From the NCBI RefSeq assembly GCF_001904725.1, contig NZ_MRCE01000002.1, forward strand, positions 186,001-250,000: a DNA stretch of 64,000 bases, read 5' to 3'. The notes below the pieces were generated by a model. It worked only from the letters and a program-made list of their open reading frames with translations. It made no database searches and was not told where the DNA came from. The stretch comes from Phormidium ambiguum IAM M-71. GTDB taxonomy: Bacteria; Cyanobacteriota; Cyanobacteriia; Cyanobacteriales; Aerosakkonemataceae. Position 1 is the stretch's first letter; each line of letters opens with the position of its first letter. This document shows, piece after piece, positions 16,233 to 25,110 of the stretch. Made by a program: the position numbers and the translations under genes.

Positions 16233-18785
16233 ATGACGTATCCAGAGAAAGTGTTATGGTTAGCAGAACGCACAGAACTAGCTGTATTGTCAGAAAATGT
16301 GTTGGCAGCAGTTGCGGAAGTTTTAGAGGAAAAGGTAGTTCCGGCACAGACTCGTTTAGTACAAGAAAATATTACACCTGATGGTCTTTATATTTTAAGA
16401 CAGGGAAGGTTAGAGGGCGATCGTATTAATCAAACTAATTCGGTTTGGGCAATTAGTTTACTTCCCGGCTCGATAATTCATTTACCAGAACTATTATTTG
16501 GGCAGTTAGCTCAAAGAACTATTTTAGCTTTAAGTGAATGTCAGCTATGGTTTATTCCCGCAGCTAAATTCCAAGAATTAATATCTACATTTCCAGAAAT
16601 TCAACAAGCTTTTGCTCCGAAATTAGCGATGGAATTAGTGCAAATTTCTTCGCAGTTAACATATCAACAAGAACGCCAAACAATTTTACGTCCTTATTTA
16701 ATTACAAAAGCTAAACGTGGGGTAGTAGGAAAAAGTCGCTATGCGGAAAGGTTGCGCCAACAAATTAAACAAGCAACTAATGATATGGGTTCAGTGTTAA
16801 TTTTCGGTGAACCTGGGTTAGAAAAAGATAATATTGCGGCGTTAATTCATTTTGGTTCCTTACAAAGACGGGAACCAATGATTAAGTTAGATTGTAGTGC
16901 TTTGCAAGCGAGTGGTGTCGATTTATTTGGTCGTGCTGGGGGAAAACCAGGTTTACTTGAATGGCTGGAAAGAGGAACTTTATTACTGAATAATATTCAA
17001 GAACTTCCTAAAGAATTAGTGCCAAAAATTATTCATCTATTAGAAACTAAAACTTTTTTACCTGTGGGTGTACAGGAATCAGAAACCGCCGCTTCAGCAA
17101 TTGAGTGTCAGGCGAAAATTATTATGATTTCGGAGAGGACTTTGCCGAATATCGATCGCTTAGTCAAGCATTTAATCAAAGTTCCGCCGTTAAGAGTTAG
17201 AAAAGCTGATATTAGCGATCAATTAGAATATTATATGCGATTATTATGTCGCGTGAAAGGTGTGACTAAACCGCAAATTACAGATGAAGCTTTACGTAGG
17301 TTACAATCTTATGATTTTCCGGGAAATTTGCGGGAATTAGAAAGTTTAGTAGAAAGAGCGATCGTACAATCTTCAAATTCACAATTACTCACAGAAGAAG
17401 TTTTTTGGTCAGTCCAAACTAAGAAGAAAGAATTTCGAGTTAACCTCTTAAATGCTTATCCTTGGTTAAGGCGGTTTTTACGTAGTGATTGGTGGCCAGA
17501 CAGAATAAATTATTGGTTCACTTTTGGCTTTTTTGCCTTAGTTGTAGCTATCTTATTTCTCGGCCCCCAAAATCGTCAAGAAAACTTTGCTTTAAATTTA
17601 TTTTGGGCTTGGTGGTGGCCATTAATCTTAATAGCATTTCCTTTTGTCGGACGCTTGTGGTGCGCTGTTTGTCCCTTCATGATTTATGGAGAAATTACCC
17701 AAAAATTATCCTTAAAACTTTGGCCTAGACAACTAAAACGTTGGCCTAGACAGTCAGCCGAAAAATGGGGCGGTTGGTTTTTATTTGGTTTATTTGTGTT
17801 GATTTTTCTTTGGGAAGAACTCTGGAATTTAGAAAATACTGCTTATCTTTCGGCTTGTTTATTATTATTAATAACCGCCGGAGCAATGATATTTTCAACT
17901 ATTTTTGAGCGGCGTTTCTGGTGTCGATATCTTTGTCCGATCGGCGGAATGAATGGCTTATTTGCCAAACTGTCAATGACAGAATTACGCGCCCAACAAG
18001 GAACTTGTTCGGCTGAATGTACTACATATCAATGTTATAAAGGTGGGCCGCAAAAAGGAGAAGGTTTAGAAACAAATGGCTGTCCTTTATATTCCCATCC
18101 CGCTCAGTTAGAAGACAATAAAGATTGTGTTTTGTGTATGACTTGTTTAAAAGCTTGTCCTCATCGATCGGTAGAATTAAATTTGCGTCCTCCCGGAATT
18201 GAACTTTGGCGAACTCATACCCCTCATGACTACGAAGTAGCATTGTTAATGTTGTTACTTGGTGGGATTTTTCTCCATCGTTTACCGGAACTAAATGCTT
18301 GGTTAGGATGGAATTTAGATTTAACTCAGTTTTGGACTCATTTAGGCTTTTCTGTAGCTGTATTACTCTCGCCAACATTGATTACATTTGTTGCTTATGG
18401 GTGGATGAAATTAGCAATTTGGTGGAATGGAACCCAAACCCAAAATTTTATTAAACCTCGTCCTTTTGTAGAGTTAGCTTATGGTTATTTACCTTTGGTT
18501 TTAGGAGGAAATTTAGCTCATTATTTGCGTTTAGGTTTAGGGGAAGCCGGACGGATTTTACCAGCGACTTTAGCAACTTTTGGATTGAATGGTGAAGGTT
18601 TACCAATAATAGTTGCTCATCCGGCTGTCATCTCTTTTTTACAAGGAGTGACGTTGATATTTTCGGTAATTTGTTCAATAATTTTAACCCAAAAAATTGC
18701 TCGTCAATCTTTTAGCTGTTTATTGCCACAACATTTCGCTACTATACTTTTGTGTGTTGGATTATGGGTGATTATTGTTAATTAA
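16233..18785 (+). CDS. Crp-like / degenerate AAA / NosR-NapH-like membrane iron-sulfur fusion protein 1
   Basis: 850 aa with three parts. About 10-140 is a cyclic-nucleotide-binding/Crp-type sensor (AQTRLVQENITPDGLYILRQ). About 165-405 aligns with the sigma54-activator AAA domain: FGEPGLEKD at Walker A, LLLNNIQELP at Walker B, VPPLRVRKADI, and DFPGNLRELESLVERA. The GAFTGA loop is absent and Walker B Asp-Glu is Asn-Asn, so ATP hydrolysis and sigma54 contact look lost. About 410-850 is a polytopic module with GRLWCAVCP, FWCRYLCPIGG, a Cys-rich stretch, and the ferredoxin motif CVLCMTCLKACP, as in NosR/NapH polyferredoxins. No DNA-binding helix-turn-helix is visible. GGGAG precedes the ATG. Probably a sensor-gated quinone-linked electron carrier; substrate unknown. 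Paralog at 26443-29148. Confidence 0.8.
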   Translation: MTYPEKVLWLAERTELAVLSENVLAAVAEVLEEKVVPAQTRLVQENITPDGLYILRQGRLEGDRINQTNSVWAISLLPGSIIHLPELLFGQLAQRTILALSECQLWFIPAAKFQELISTFPEIQQAFAPKLAMELVQISSQLTYQQERQTILRPYLITKAKRGVVGKSRYAERLRQQIKQATNDMGSVLIFGEPGLEKDNIAALIHFGSLQRREPMIKLDCSALQASGVDLFGRAGGKPGLLEWLERGTLLLNNIQELPKELVPKIIHLLETKTFLPVGVQESETAASAIECQAKIIMISERTLPNIDRLVKHLIKVPPLRVRKADISDQLEYYMRLLCRVKGVTKPQITDEALRRLQSYDFPGNLRELESLVERAIVQSSNSQLLTEEVFWSVQTKKKEFRVNLLNAYPWLRRFLRSDWWPDRINYWFTFGFFALVVAILFLGPQNRQENFALNLFWAWWWPLILIAFPFVGRLWCAVCPFMIYGEITQKLSLKLWPRQLKRWPRQSAEKWGGWFLFGLFVLIFLWEELWNLENTAYLSACLLLLITAGAMIFSTIFERRFWCRYLCPIGGMNGLFAKLSMTELRAQQGTCSAECTTYQCYKGGPQKGEGLETNGCPLYSHPAQLEDNKDCVLCMTCLKACPHRSVELNLRPPGIELWRTHTPHDYEVALLMLLLGGIFLHRLPELNAWLGWNLDLTQFWTHLGFSVAVLLSPTLITFVAYGWMKLAIWWNGTQTQNFIKPRPFVELAYGYLPLVLGGNLAHYLRLGLGEAGRILPATLATFGLNGEGLPIIVAHPAVISFLQGVTLIFSVICSIILTQKIARQSFSCLLPQHFATILLCVGLWVIIVN

Positions 18786-18822
18786 ATTAGATCCTGCACA
18801 TAGAGGCAGAGCCCCAGTTTTG

Positions 18823-18847
18823 CGTTCCCGGGTTGAACCTGGGAACG
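18823..18847. repeat. Dispersed palindrome CGTTCCCGGG...GGGAACG
   Basis: A near-perfect 25-bp palindrome (arms CGTTCCCGGGTT and AACCTGGGAACG, one mismatch) between the fusion-protein gene and the HAD phosphatase gene. These genes converge, so it may act as a shared transcript end; the form is a common cyanobacterial repeat. Confidence 0.55.
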
Positions 18848-18870
18848 AGATCGTGGAAGTTCGTGAAGGT

Positions 18871-19650
18871 TTAATGCGATCGCATTTGCAAAACTAATTC
18901 TGCTAATTCTCTAAACCCCTCACCTTCTGCTAAAGATGTGACGTAAGTAGGTAAAAATTTTAATTTGTCTTGATAATGCAGTACATTCGCTACACCGACA
19001 GAAACAGGAAATATACTTTGATCAAATAAAGTTTCATCATTAGGACTATCACCAACTGTAATTAAATTTTCTGTAGTTAATTGAGGAAAATAGCTGTTTA
19101 ATACTTGCAATAAACTTGTCGCTTTAGTTTGTTTTTCTGGTTTAATATGACACTGTACCGTACTATAAGTAAAACCCCAATTTTTTGCCTGACAAAGTTG
19201 CTCTAATTGGTGTAATTCTGCTATTGTTAATCCTTGCACATCAAAAGTCCAATCAGTGAGGCGAAAAGGGTTATCTGTAGATTCTTTTATTTTGGGAAAG
19301 TGAGATTTTAAATATGCAAAGGTTGTGGCTAAATTTTGACGGTGAGTAATTAAATCAGCAATAGGTGTTAAAAGTTTTGGTTCTTCGCTATTTCCGAGAA
19401 AAAATACACCACCATTTTCTGCGATCGCACCTGTGACAGGCAAATAACTTTTCAAACCTTGTACCCATCCAGCCGATCGACCAGTGACTATCAATACAGA
19501 AATGTTTGCTACTGCTAAAGCTTCTAAAGCCTTGAATAAAGATGCACTAAATTTACCATATCTAGTTAAAGTTCCATCCATATCAGTAGCAATTAAATTA
19601 ATATTTTTGTTAGTAAAAATCTTTTTAGAAGAAAGTGGAATTAAAGTCAT
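18871..19650 (-). CDS. HAD-IIB (Cof-like) phosphatase
   Basis: 259 aa HAD-superfamily hydrolase. Motif I is ATDMDGTLT (catalytic Asp pair), motif II is VTGRS, motif III includes KPEKQTKA, and motif IV is TVGDSPNDETLF. The cap between II and III is of the type IIB class, which includes sucrose-phosphate and mannosyl-3-phosphoglycerate phosphatases; AENGGVFF is also typical. The substrate is not predictable from sequence alone. Single gene, convergent with the fusion protein gene. Confidence 0.8.
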   Translation of the reverse strand: MTLIPLSSKKIFTNKNINLIATDMDGTLTRYGKFSASLFKALEALAVANISVLIVTGRSAGWVQGLKSYLPVTGAIAENGGVFFLGNSEEPKLLTPIADLITHRQNLATTFAYLKSHFPKIKESTDNPFRLTDWTFDVQGLTIAELHQLEQLCQAKNWGFTYSTVQCHIKPEKQTKATSLLQVLNSYFPQLTTENLITVGDSPNDETLFDQSIFPVSVGVANVLHYQDKLKFLPTYVTSLAEGEGFRELAELVLQMRSH

Positions 19651-19833
19651 ATCAAAAATAATTAAAATTGACTATTGACTATTGTTGAATTTCCTGAAAT
19701 ATTTTAACTTGCTAATAGCCACAAAGTAAAGTATTTTCAAAGATTTTGAATAATGCTTATTAAGCCTATTCTAAATAAAATATAGGTTGGATTTAATATT
19801 TACCCAACCTATATTTAAAACTAAGATGAGGGA

Positions 19834-21471
19834 TTAACTTAAACAAGCTACTAAATCTTCATCTGGAGTGGTGATTGCTTTCAAATTATATTTTTCCGAC
19901 AGTAATTTGAAGACATTTGGTGAAATAAATGCTGGTAATGTTGGGCCTAAACGAATATCTTTAATACCCAAATAAAGTAAGGTAAGTAAAATCGATACAG
20001 CCTTTTGTTCATACCAAGAAAGAATCATCGACAAAGGTAACTGATTTACTTCAACATTAAAGGCATTTGCTAATGCTAAAGCAATTTGAATTGCCGAGTA
20101 AGCATCGTTACATTGACCTACATCCATTAACCGAGGCAAACCGCCAATATCTCCTAAATCTTTGTCGAAGAAACGGAACTTACCGCAAGCTAAAGTTAAG
20201 ACTACACAATCATTGGGTACTTTTTCTACTAATTCGCTGTAGTAGTTTCTTCCTGATTTTGCACCATCACAACCACCAACTAAGAAAAAGTGGCGAATTT
20301 TCCCTTGTTTAACTGCATCAATTACATCACCAGCCACACCTAAAACTGCATTTCTGGCAAAACCTGTCATGACTTCTTTAGCAATAATTTCTTCAGTAAA
20401 TCCAGGCATTTTCAACGCTTTTTCAATTACTAAATTGAAGTTGCTATCGGTGAGGTGAATTAATCCAGGCCAACCTACAGGCCCAAGGGTATAAACTCGG
20501 TCTTTATAATTATCATGAGGTGGCATAAGACAATTAGTTGTCATTACAATCGGCCCAGGAAATGCAGGAAATTCCTTAGTTTGATTTTGCCAAGCAGTGC
20601 CATAATGACCATACAAATGAGGATAGTTTTGCTTTAGTTTGGGATAGGCATGGGCGGGCAACATTTCGCCGTGAGTGTAGATATAAATGCCTGTATTTTC
20701 CGTTTGTTTGAGCAGTAGTTCTAGTTGTTTGAGGTCGTGTCCAGAAACTAAAATTGCTTTGCCTTTTTTCGCCCCTAAAGACACAGAGGTAGGAACGGGA
20801 TGTCCGTAAGTGTTGGTGTTACCTGCGTCGAGTAGTTCCATTGTTCGCAGGTTAATTTCTCCTAGTTTTAAAGCTATATTTACCCAATCTTCTAAGGTTT
20901 TATCATTGCTACCAAGGGCGGCTAAAGCTTCATGACAAAAGGCATAAACTTTTTCGTCTTCTTGACCAAGTTCTGCGGCGTGATAAGCGTAAGCAGCAAT
21001 ACCTTTTAGTCCATAAAGTACAGTTAATTTTAAGGAAAAAATATCAACATTTTTAGCAGAAGAACTGATAAATTCATATTCAATATCTTTGCCTTGTTGG
21101 ACTAATTCGCTAATAGTTTGGGCTGGTTTAAATTCAGCAATAGTTGACCATTCCAAATGTTTACAACTGGTAAAAAATGTTCGCGCTTTTAGTTCATCTC
21201 GCAATTCTATGGCTTTGTTAATATAATTAACGAAGTCGTTGGGGTCGAAGTTAACATTTGTTAAGGTAGAAAATAAAGTTTCACAAGTGAAGAAATCTGC
21301 TTCTTTATCGATAATACCAAAGGTACGAGCGACGATCGCTACTTCTCCCAATCCCCGCAAACAATGAACTAACAAATCTTGTAAGGCATCAACTTCCGGG
21401 CTTTTACCACAAGCGCCCCATTGATAACAACCTTCTCCTTTAGTAGTTTGTTCGCATTGATTACAATACAT
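19834..21471 (-). CDS. hcp: Hybrid cluster protein (hydroxylamine / NO reductase) Hcp
   Basis: Cytoplasmic iron-sulfur protein known to reduce hydroxylamine and NO under low oxygen. Cys3, Cys6, Cys15 and Cys21 bind the first cluster (MYCNQCEQTT...GACGK). The hybrid-cluster region includes TTNCLMPP, VGGCDGAKSGRNYY, LTLACGKFRF and DVGQCNDAYSAIQIA. About 545 aa, normal. The start at 21471 is chosen because family members begin at this Met-Phe/Tyr-Cys and AGGAA lies upstream; the frame runs 11 codons further. Upstream is a perfectly spaced FNR-type box and -10. Divergent from a Crp-family regulator gene. Confidence 0.95.
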   Translation of the reverse strand: MYCNQCEQTTKGEGCYQWGACGKSPEVDALQDLLVHCLRGLGEVAIVARTFGIIDKEADFFTCETLFSTLTNVNFDPNDFVNYINKAIELRDELKARTFFTSCKHLEWSTIAEFKPAQTISELVQQGKDIEYEFISSSAKNVDIFSLKLTVLYGLKGIAAYAYHAAELGQEDEKVYAFCHEALAALGSNDKTLEDWVNIALKLGEINLRTMELLDAGNTNTYGHPVPTSVSLGAKKGKAILVSGHDLKQLELLLKQTENTGIYIYTHGEMLPAHAYPKLKQNYPHLYGHYGTAWQNQTKEFPAFPGPIVMTTNCLMPPHDNYKDRVYTLGPVGWPGLIHLTDSNFNLVIEKALKMPGFTEEIIAKEVMTGFARNAVLGVAGDVIDAVKQGKIRHFFLVGGCDGAKSGRNYYSELVEKVPNDCVVLTLACGKFRFFDKDLGDIGGLPRLMDVGQCNDAYSAIQIALALANAFNVEVNQLPLSMILSWYEQKAVSILLTLLYLGIKDIRLGPTLPAFISPNVFKLLSEKYNLKAITTPDEDLVACLS

Positions 21472-21502
21472 AATCTTGTTCCTGTTTCTCTCATCTACCT
21501 TC

Positions 21503-21544
21503 ACAATAGGAGAAGTTAGAAAATATTACTTTGATTTAAGTCAA
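21503..21544 (-). promoter_or_regulatory. FNR-type class II promoter of hcp (box 21531-21544)
   Basis: The box TTGATTTAAGTCAA is a palindrome one base off the FNR consensus TTGAT-N4-ATCAA. On the hcp strand, 22 nt after the box, lies TATTGT (21508-21503), a TAN3T -10 element. This puts the box centre at about -41.5 from a start near 21496, the class II activator position. The box ends 19 nt before the crp ATG, so it may also control, probably repress, crp. An identical box and spacing occur upstream of glbN. Confidence 0.75.
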
Positions 21545-21563
21545 AATTAAGGATTAAAAAAAT

Positions 21564-22268
21564 ATGGCAAGCAAGGACAGCCAGATAAAAGTTGATTTAC
21601 AGGAGTTTTTAGGCAATAGTCAGATGTTTGTCGGCTTGTCAATGGATGAGCTTAATACATTGTTAACTATTACTCAGGAGCAAACTTACCAAAAAGGTGA
21701 GACAATTTTTTGGGAAGGCGATCCTGCAACAGGATTTTTTCTGGTGATTTCTGGCAAAGTAAAGGTGTTTAAGATTTCTCCAGAAGGGAAAGAGCAAATT
21801 TTACAAGTGTTTGTTACGCATGAACATTTTGCTGAAGTACCAGCTTTTGACGGTCAACCTTTTCCAGCTTCAGCTGCGGCTTTGGAGAAAACAGAATTGT
21901 TATTTTTTCCCCGCACTGCTTTTTTAGAACTTCTGAAAAACAATCCGAGTTTAGCGGTTAATTTTCTGAAAATTTTTGCTCGCCATTTACGCCGATTTGC
22001 TAAAGTCATTGAAGACCTTTCTTTAAAAGAAGTGCCGGGAAGATTGGCTGCTTATTTGTTGTATTTGAGCGATCGCACTGGCAATGTCGATGAAGTTGAA
22101 CTAGATTTGACTAAAGGACAATTAGCGGCTTTGTTGGGAACTATTCCCGAAACTTTATCACGGGTATTTGCCAAACTTAGTCAGGAAGAAATTATTATCT
22201 TAAATGGATCGATCGTTAAATTATTAGATCTGCAACGTTTAAAAATCTTAGGTGGTGCTAAAGAGTAG
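21564..22268 (+). CDS. Crp/Fnr family transcriptional regulator next to hcp
   Basis: 234 aa. The N-terminal cyclic-nucleotide-binding-like sensor (about 15-130) has KGETIFWEGDPATGFFLVISGKVKVF. The C-terminal winged helix has LAALLGTIPETLSRVFAKLS; the recognition helix keeps the E-x-x-S-R pattern used by FNR to read TTGA half-sites, matching the TTGATTTAAGTCAA box next door. FNR's N-terminal cysteine cluster is absent, so a heme- or other-ligand sensor of the Dnr/HcpR type is more likely than an oxygen-labile iron-sulfur one. Placed head to head with hcp. Probable role: NO or reactive-nitrogen response. Confidence 0.85.
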   Translation: MASKDSQIKVDLQEFLGNSQMFVGLSMDELNTLLTITQEQTYQKGETIFWEGDPATGFFLVISGKVKVFKISPEGKEQILQVFVTHEHFAEVPAFDGQPFPASAAALEKTELLFFPRTAFLELLKNNPSLAVNFLKIFARHLRRFAKVIEDLSLKEVPGRLAAYLLYLSDRTGNVDEVELDLTKGQLAALLGTIPETLSRVFAKLSQEEIIILNGSIVKLLDLQRLKILGGAKE

Positions 22269-22543
22269 TTAGTGGCGATTAAGAAAAAAAGAAAGAAAAA
22301 TCAGGATAAAATTCTTCAGCAACTTAGCTTTTATATCATAAAGCAGCGTCAAATGAAAAACTCCCACAGCCATGTCACCAGGCTTGGAAAAAAGACTTGC
22401 ATCTGGGCTTAATTTTGGTTTAAGTCCAGTTAATGATTAAATTAGGCAACAACGCCAGAAATAATTAAGGAAAAATTTCTATTCTGGAAAAAACAAAATC
22501 GTATAATTATAACTCGTTTCTCCTAAATATTTATTTAGTGATA

Positions 22544-24103
22544 ATGAGGCAAAAACAGTTGTTAAAAAAATTATTTATTCCTTGCGTATTGACATTTTTC
22601 CTGTTGTGTGTGCCAATGGCAATCCAATCCTTTGCCCAGAACACATCACCTTCCCCTTCTCCCGCTGTCAGTCCGACACTGACACCAGAAAGTTCCCCAA
22701 CACCCTTAGTTTCTCCCAGTCCAGTTGCCCCAGTATTAACTTCACCAGAGTCACCAGTACCTGATGCTTCGCGTCAGGAAACTACCTCACCAGCCGCAAC
22801 TGAAGCCACAAACATTGATACTGGGGACAGTGCCTGGATGCTAATTTCTTCAGCATTAGTGTTGTTAATGACACCTGGATTAGCATTTTTCTACGGAGGT
22901 TTGGTGCGATCGCGCAACGTCCTCAACACCATGATGATGAGTTTCATCTTAATGGCAGTTGTTGGTGTCACCTGGATCTTGTGGGGTTACAGCTTATCCT
23001 TTGCACCAACAGTTATCACCCCTGGAGCCAATCCCCCCTATATCTCTAACCCCATCGTCGGCAGCTTGAACTGGGTATTTCTGAATGGTGTAGCTTTCGA
23101 TCAACCAGATCCCGTTGGCTACGCACCTACCATTCCCCATCAACTATTCATGATTTACCAGATGATGTTCGCCATTATCACCCCAGCCTTAATTTCCGGG
23201 GCAATAGTCGAACGAATTAGTTTTAAAGCTTTCTTCTGGTTCATTATTCTTTGGTCTACCTTCATTTATGCACCCTTAGCTCACTGGGTTTGGGGCAAAG
23301 GTTGGATTGGTAGCATGGGAGCCTTAGATTTTGCTGGAGGAACCGTAGTCCATATTAGTTCCGGTGTCTCCGCTGTAGTTGCCGCTTGGATTTTGGGCCC
23401 CAGAAAAACCTACCCCACCCAACCCGCTGCTCCCCACAACGTTCCTTATGTTTTACTAGGAATCGGTTTACTGTGGTTTGGTTGGATGGGATTTAATGGT
23501 GGTAGTGCTTTGGGTGCAGGCTCATTAGCAACGGTAGCTTTCGTCGCCACTACTATAGCTAGCGCCGCTGGAGGTTTAACTTGGACAATTGTGGAATGGG
23601 TATTAAGAGGTAAACCTACTGCTATTGGTATTGCTAGCGGATTCCTGGGAGGTTTGGTAGGCATTACTCCTGCCGCAGGTTATGTTACACCCATCGCAGC
23701 CATTCTAATTGGTTCGATCACCTCTTTTTGTTGTTTTTGGGCTGTGAACTGGCGTGCCAAGTTACAATTTGACGATTCGTTAGATACTTTCCCGATTCAC
23801 GGCTTAGGCGGTACTATAGGCGCGATTCTTACGGGTTTCTTTGCGACTAAGGCAGTTAACAGTGCGGGAAATGATGGGTTACTATATGGCAATCCCGGAT
23901 TAATCATTACTCAATTAGTTGGTGTGATAGCTACTTATGTCTTTGCTGCGGTTGGTACGCTCATTATCTTGAAACTTCTGGCGTTGGTAATGCCTCTAAG
24001 GGTAAAACCACTGGTGGAAGATCAAGGTTTGGATATCAACGAACATGGCGAAGAAGCTTACGGAGAAGAATTTGCTTCTGGATTGAGTCTGGGCAGAGAG
24101 TAA
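22544..24103 (+). CDS. amt: Ammonium transporter (Amt family), second copy
   Basis: About 519 aa. Residues about 5-33 form a signal peptide (LFIPCVLTFFLLCVPMAIQS, then FAQ); about 34-95 is a Pro/Ser/Thr-rich linker (SPSPSPAVSPTLTPESSPTP); the Amt core begins at DSAWMLISSALVLLMTPGLA. GGLVRSRNVLNTMMMSF, DFAGGTVVHISSGVSA, GFNGGSALGAG and FPIHGLGGTIGA carry the pore and family residues. The ATG at 22544 is preferred to a GTG two codons earlier. It lies about 275 bp after the Crp-family gene. No perfect NtcA site is seen upstream. Confidence 0.95.
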   Translation: MRQKQLLKKLFIPCVLTFFLLCVPMAIQSFAQNTSPSPSPAVSPTLTPESSPTPLVSPSPVAPVLTSPESPVPDASRQETTSPAATEATNIDTGDSAWMLISSALVLLMTPGLAFFYGGLVRSRNVLNTMMMSFILMAVVGVTWILWGYSLSFAPTVITPGANPPYISNPIVGSLNWVFLNGVAFDQPDPVGYAPTIPHQLFMIYQMMFAIITPALISGAIVERISFKAFFWFIILWSTFIYAPLAHWVWGKGWIGSMGALDFAGGTVVHISSGVSAVVAAWILGPRKTYPTQPAAPHNVPYVLLGIGLLWFGWMGFNGGSALGAGSLATVAFVATTIASAAGGLTWTIVEWVLRGKPTAIGIASGFLGGLVGITPAAGYVTPIAAILIGSITSFCCFWAVNWRAKLQFDDSLDTFPIHGLGGTIGAILTGFFATKAVNSAGNDGLLYGNPGLIITQLVGVIATYVFAAVGTLIILKLLALVMPLRVKPLVEDQGLDINEHGEEAYGEEFASGLSLGRE

Positions 24104-24186
24104 CTTATACAGTTTTGGATCTTGGATTGGCGTTACTTTAACAGAACACCCCGATCTAAAATCTCAAATCAAGAATCAGAAATCGC

Positions 24187-25095
24187 ATGACCGATCGCAC
24201 TTTCAAATCAGTCCCAAAAAGATTAAGATCCAGCCGAGTATTAACTTCGGTGCGGAATTATCCCACTTGGGCTTTGCTGTCTCTTGCTATCAATGGTTTA
24301 CTGATACTAATAGTTGGCTGGCTGCTGCGAGATGGTTGGTGGCCAGTTGATTATCAGATTAGTCCTTCTGTTGCTAGGGAAAGTCTGACATCCGAAATTC
24401 CCACTTCGACTCCGGGATTAGGTAAAAGACACCAGTTGACCTATCAAAAATGGATTAATATTTTGCAGCAGGAAGCTGAAGTCACAGCCAAAAAACAGCC
24501 ATCACATTTAAATGTTTTGTTGGGTGATTCCTTGAGTTTATGGTTTCCCCCAGATTTGTTACCTACTGAGAAAAATTGGTTAAATCAAGGAATTTCCGGG
24601 GAAATTTCCCAAGGTTTATGGCGAAGATTGAGTTTGTTCGATCGCACTCAACCCGAAAGAATCTACGTCATGATTGGAATTAACGATCTGATTCGCGGTG
24701 TGGACGATCGAACTTTGTTGAAAAATTACCGTAAGATTGTGCGCCGCTTACGCCGAGTCCATCCCCAAAGTCAAATTGTGGTACAGGCTATTTTACCTCA
24801 CGGTGGGGAAGAGTCTACTTGGGAAGGACGCGATCGCTTAATCGCTATTCCCATAACTCGCATTCAACAGCTTAACCAAGAATTAGCTGCGATCGCTCAA
24901 GAAGAAGAAGTTAAATTTTTAGATTTATATCCTTTATTTACTAACCCTCAAGGTCATCTTCGCGCCGATTTAACCACTGATGGATTACATCTTAACCGTC
25001 AAGGTTATCTAGTTTGGCGATCGGCAATTCAAATGTACGCTCAGTTAGTTTTGGGAGAGCAGGAAAAACAAGGCAATAGAGAGATGGGAAGATAA
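24187..25095 (+). CDS. SGNH/GDSL-type hydrolase, membrane-anchored
   Basis: 302 aa. An N-terminal anchor (ALLSLAINGLLILIVGWLL, about 30-48) is followed by an SGNH esterase domain facing outward: LLGDSLSLWFPP (block I Ser), IGINDLIRG (block III Gly/Asn) and DGLHLNRQGY (block V Asp/His). This is the acyl-ester or acetyl-ester hydrolase class active on lipids or cell-wall glycans; substrate unknown. Separated by only 15 bp from the next gene, the sulfide:quinone reductase-like protein, so probably one transcript. Confidence 0.82.
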   Translation: MTDRTFKSVPKRLRSSRVLTSVRNYPTWALLSLAINGLLILIVGWLLRDGWWPVDYQISPSVARESLTSEIPTSTPGLGKRHQLTYQKWINILQQEAEVTAKKQPSHLNVLLGDSLSLWFPPDLLPTEKNWLNQGISGEISQGLWRRLSLFDRTQPERIYVMIGINDLIRGVDDRTLLKNYRKIVRRLRRVHPQSQIVVQAILPHGGEESTWEGRDRLIAIPITRIQQLNQELAAIAQEEEVKFLDLYPLFTNPQGHLRADLTTDGLHLNRQGYLVWRSAIQMYAQLVLGEQEKQGNREMGR

Positions 25096-25110
25096 GGGGA
25101 ATTAAAAAAT

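Noticed and set aside
16800-17460. Reading the fusion protein as a sigma54-dependent transcription activator
   Set aside because: GAFTGA and Walker B residues are missing, there is no DNA-binding domain, and cyanobacteria are known to lack sigma54.
18022-18378. 118-codon minus-strand frame inside the first fusion gene
   Set aside because: Antisense shadow of a conserved coding region with the ferredoxin motif on the plus strand.
22500-22513. GTATAATTATAAC before the second amt gene as an NtcA site
   Set aside because: Spacing between GTA and AC is wrong for GTA-N8-TAC.
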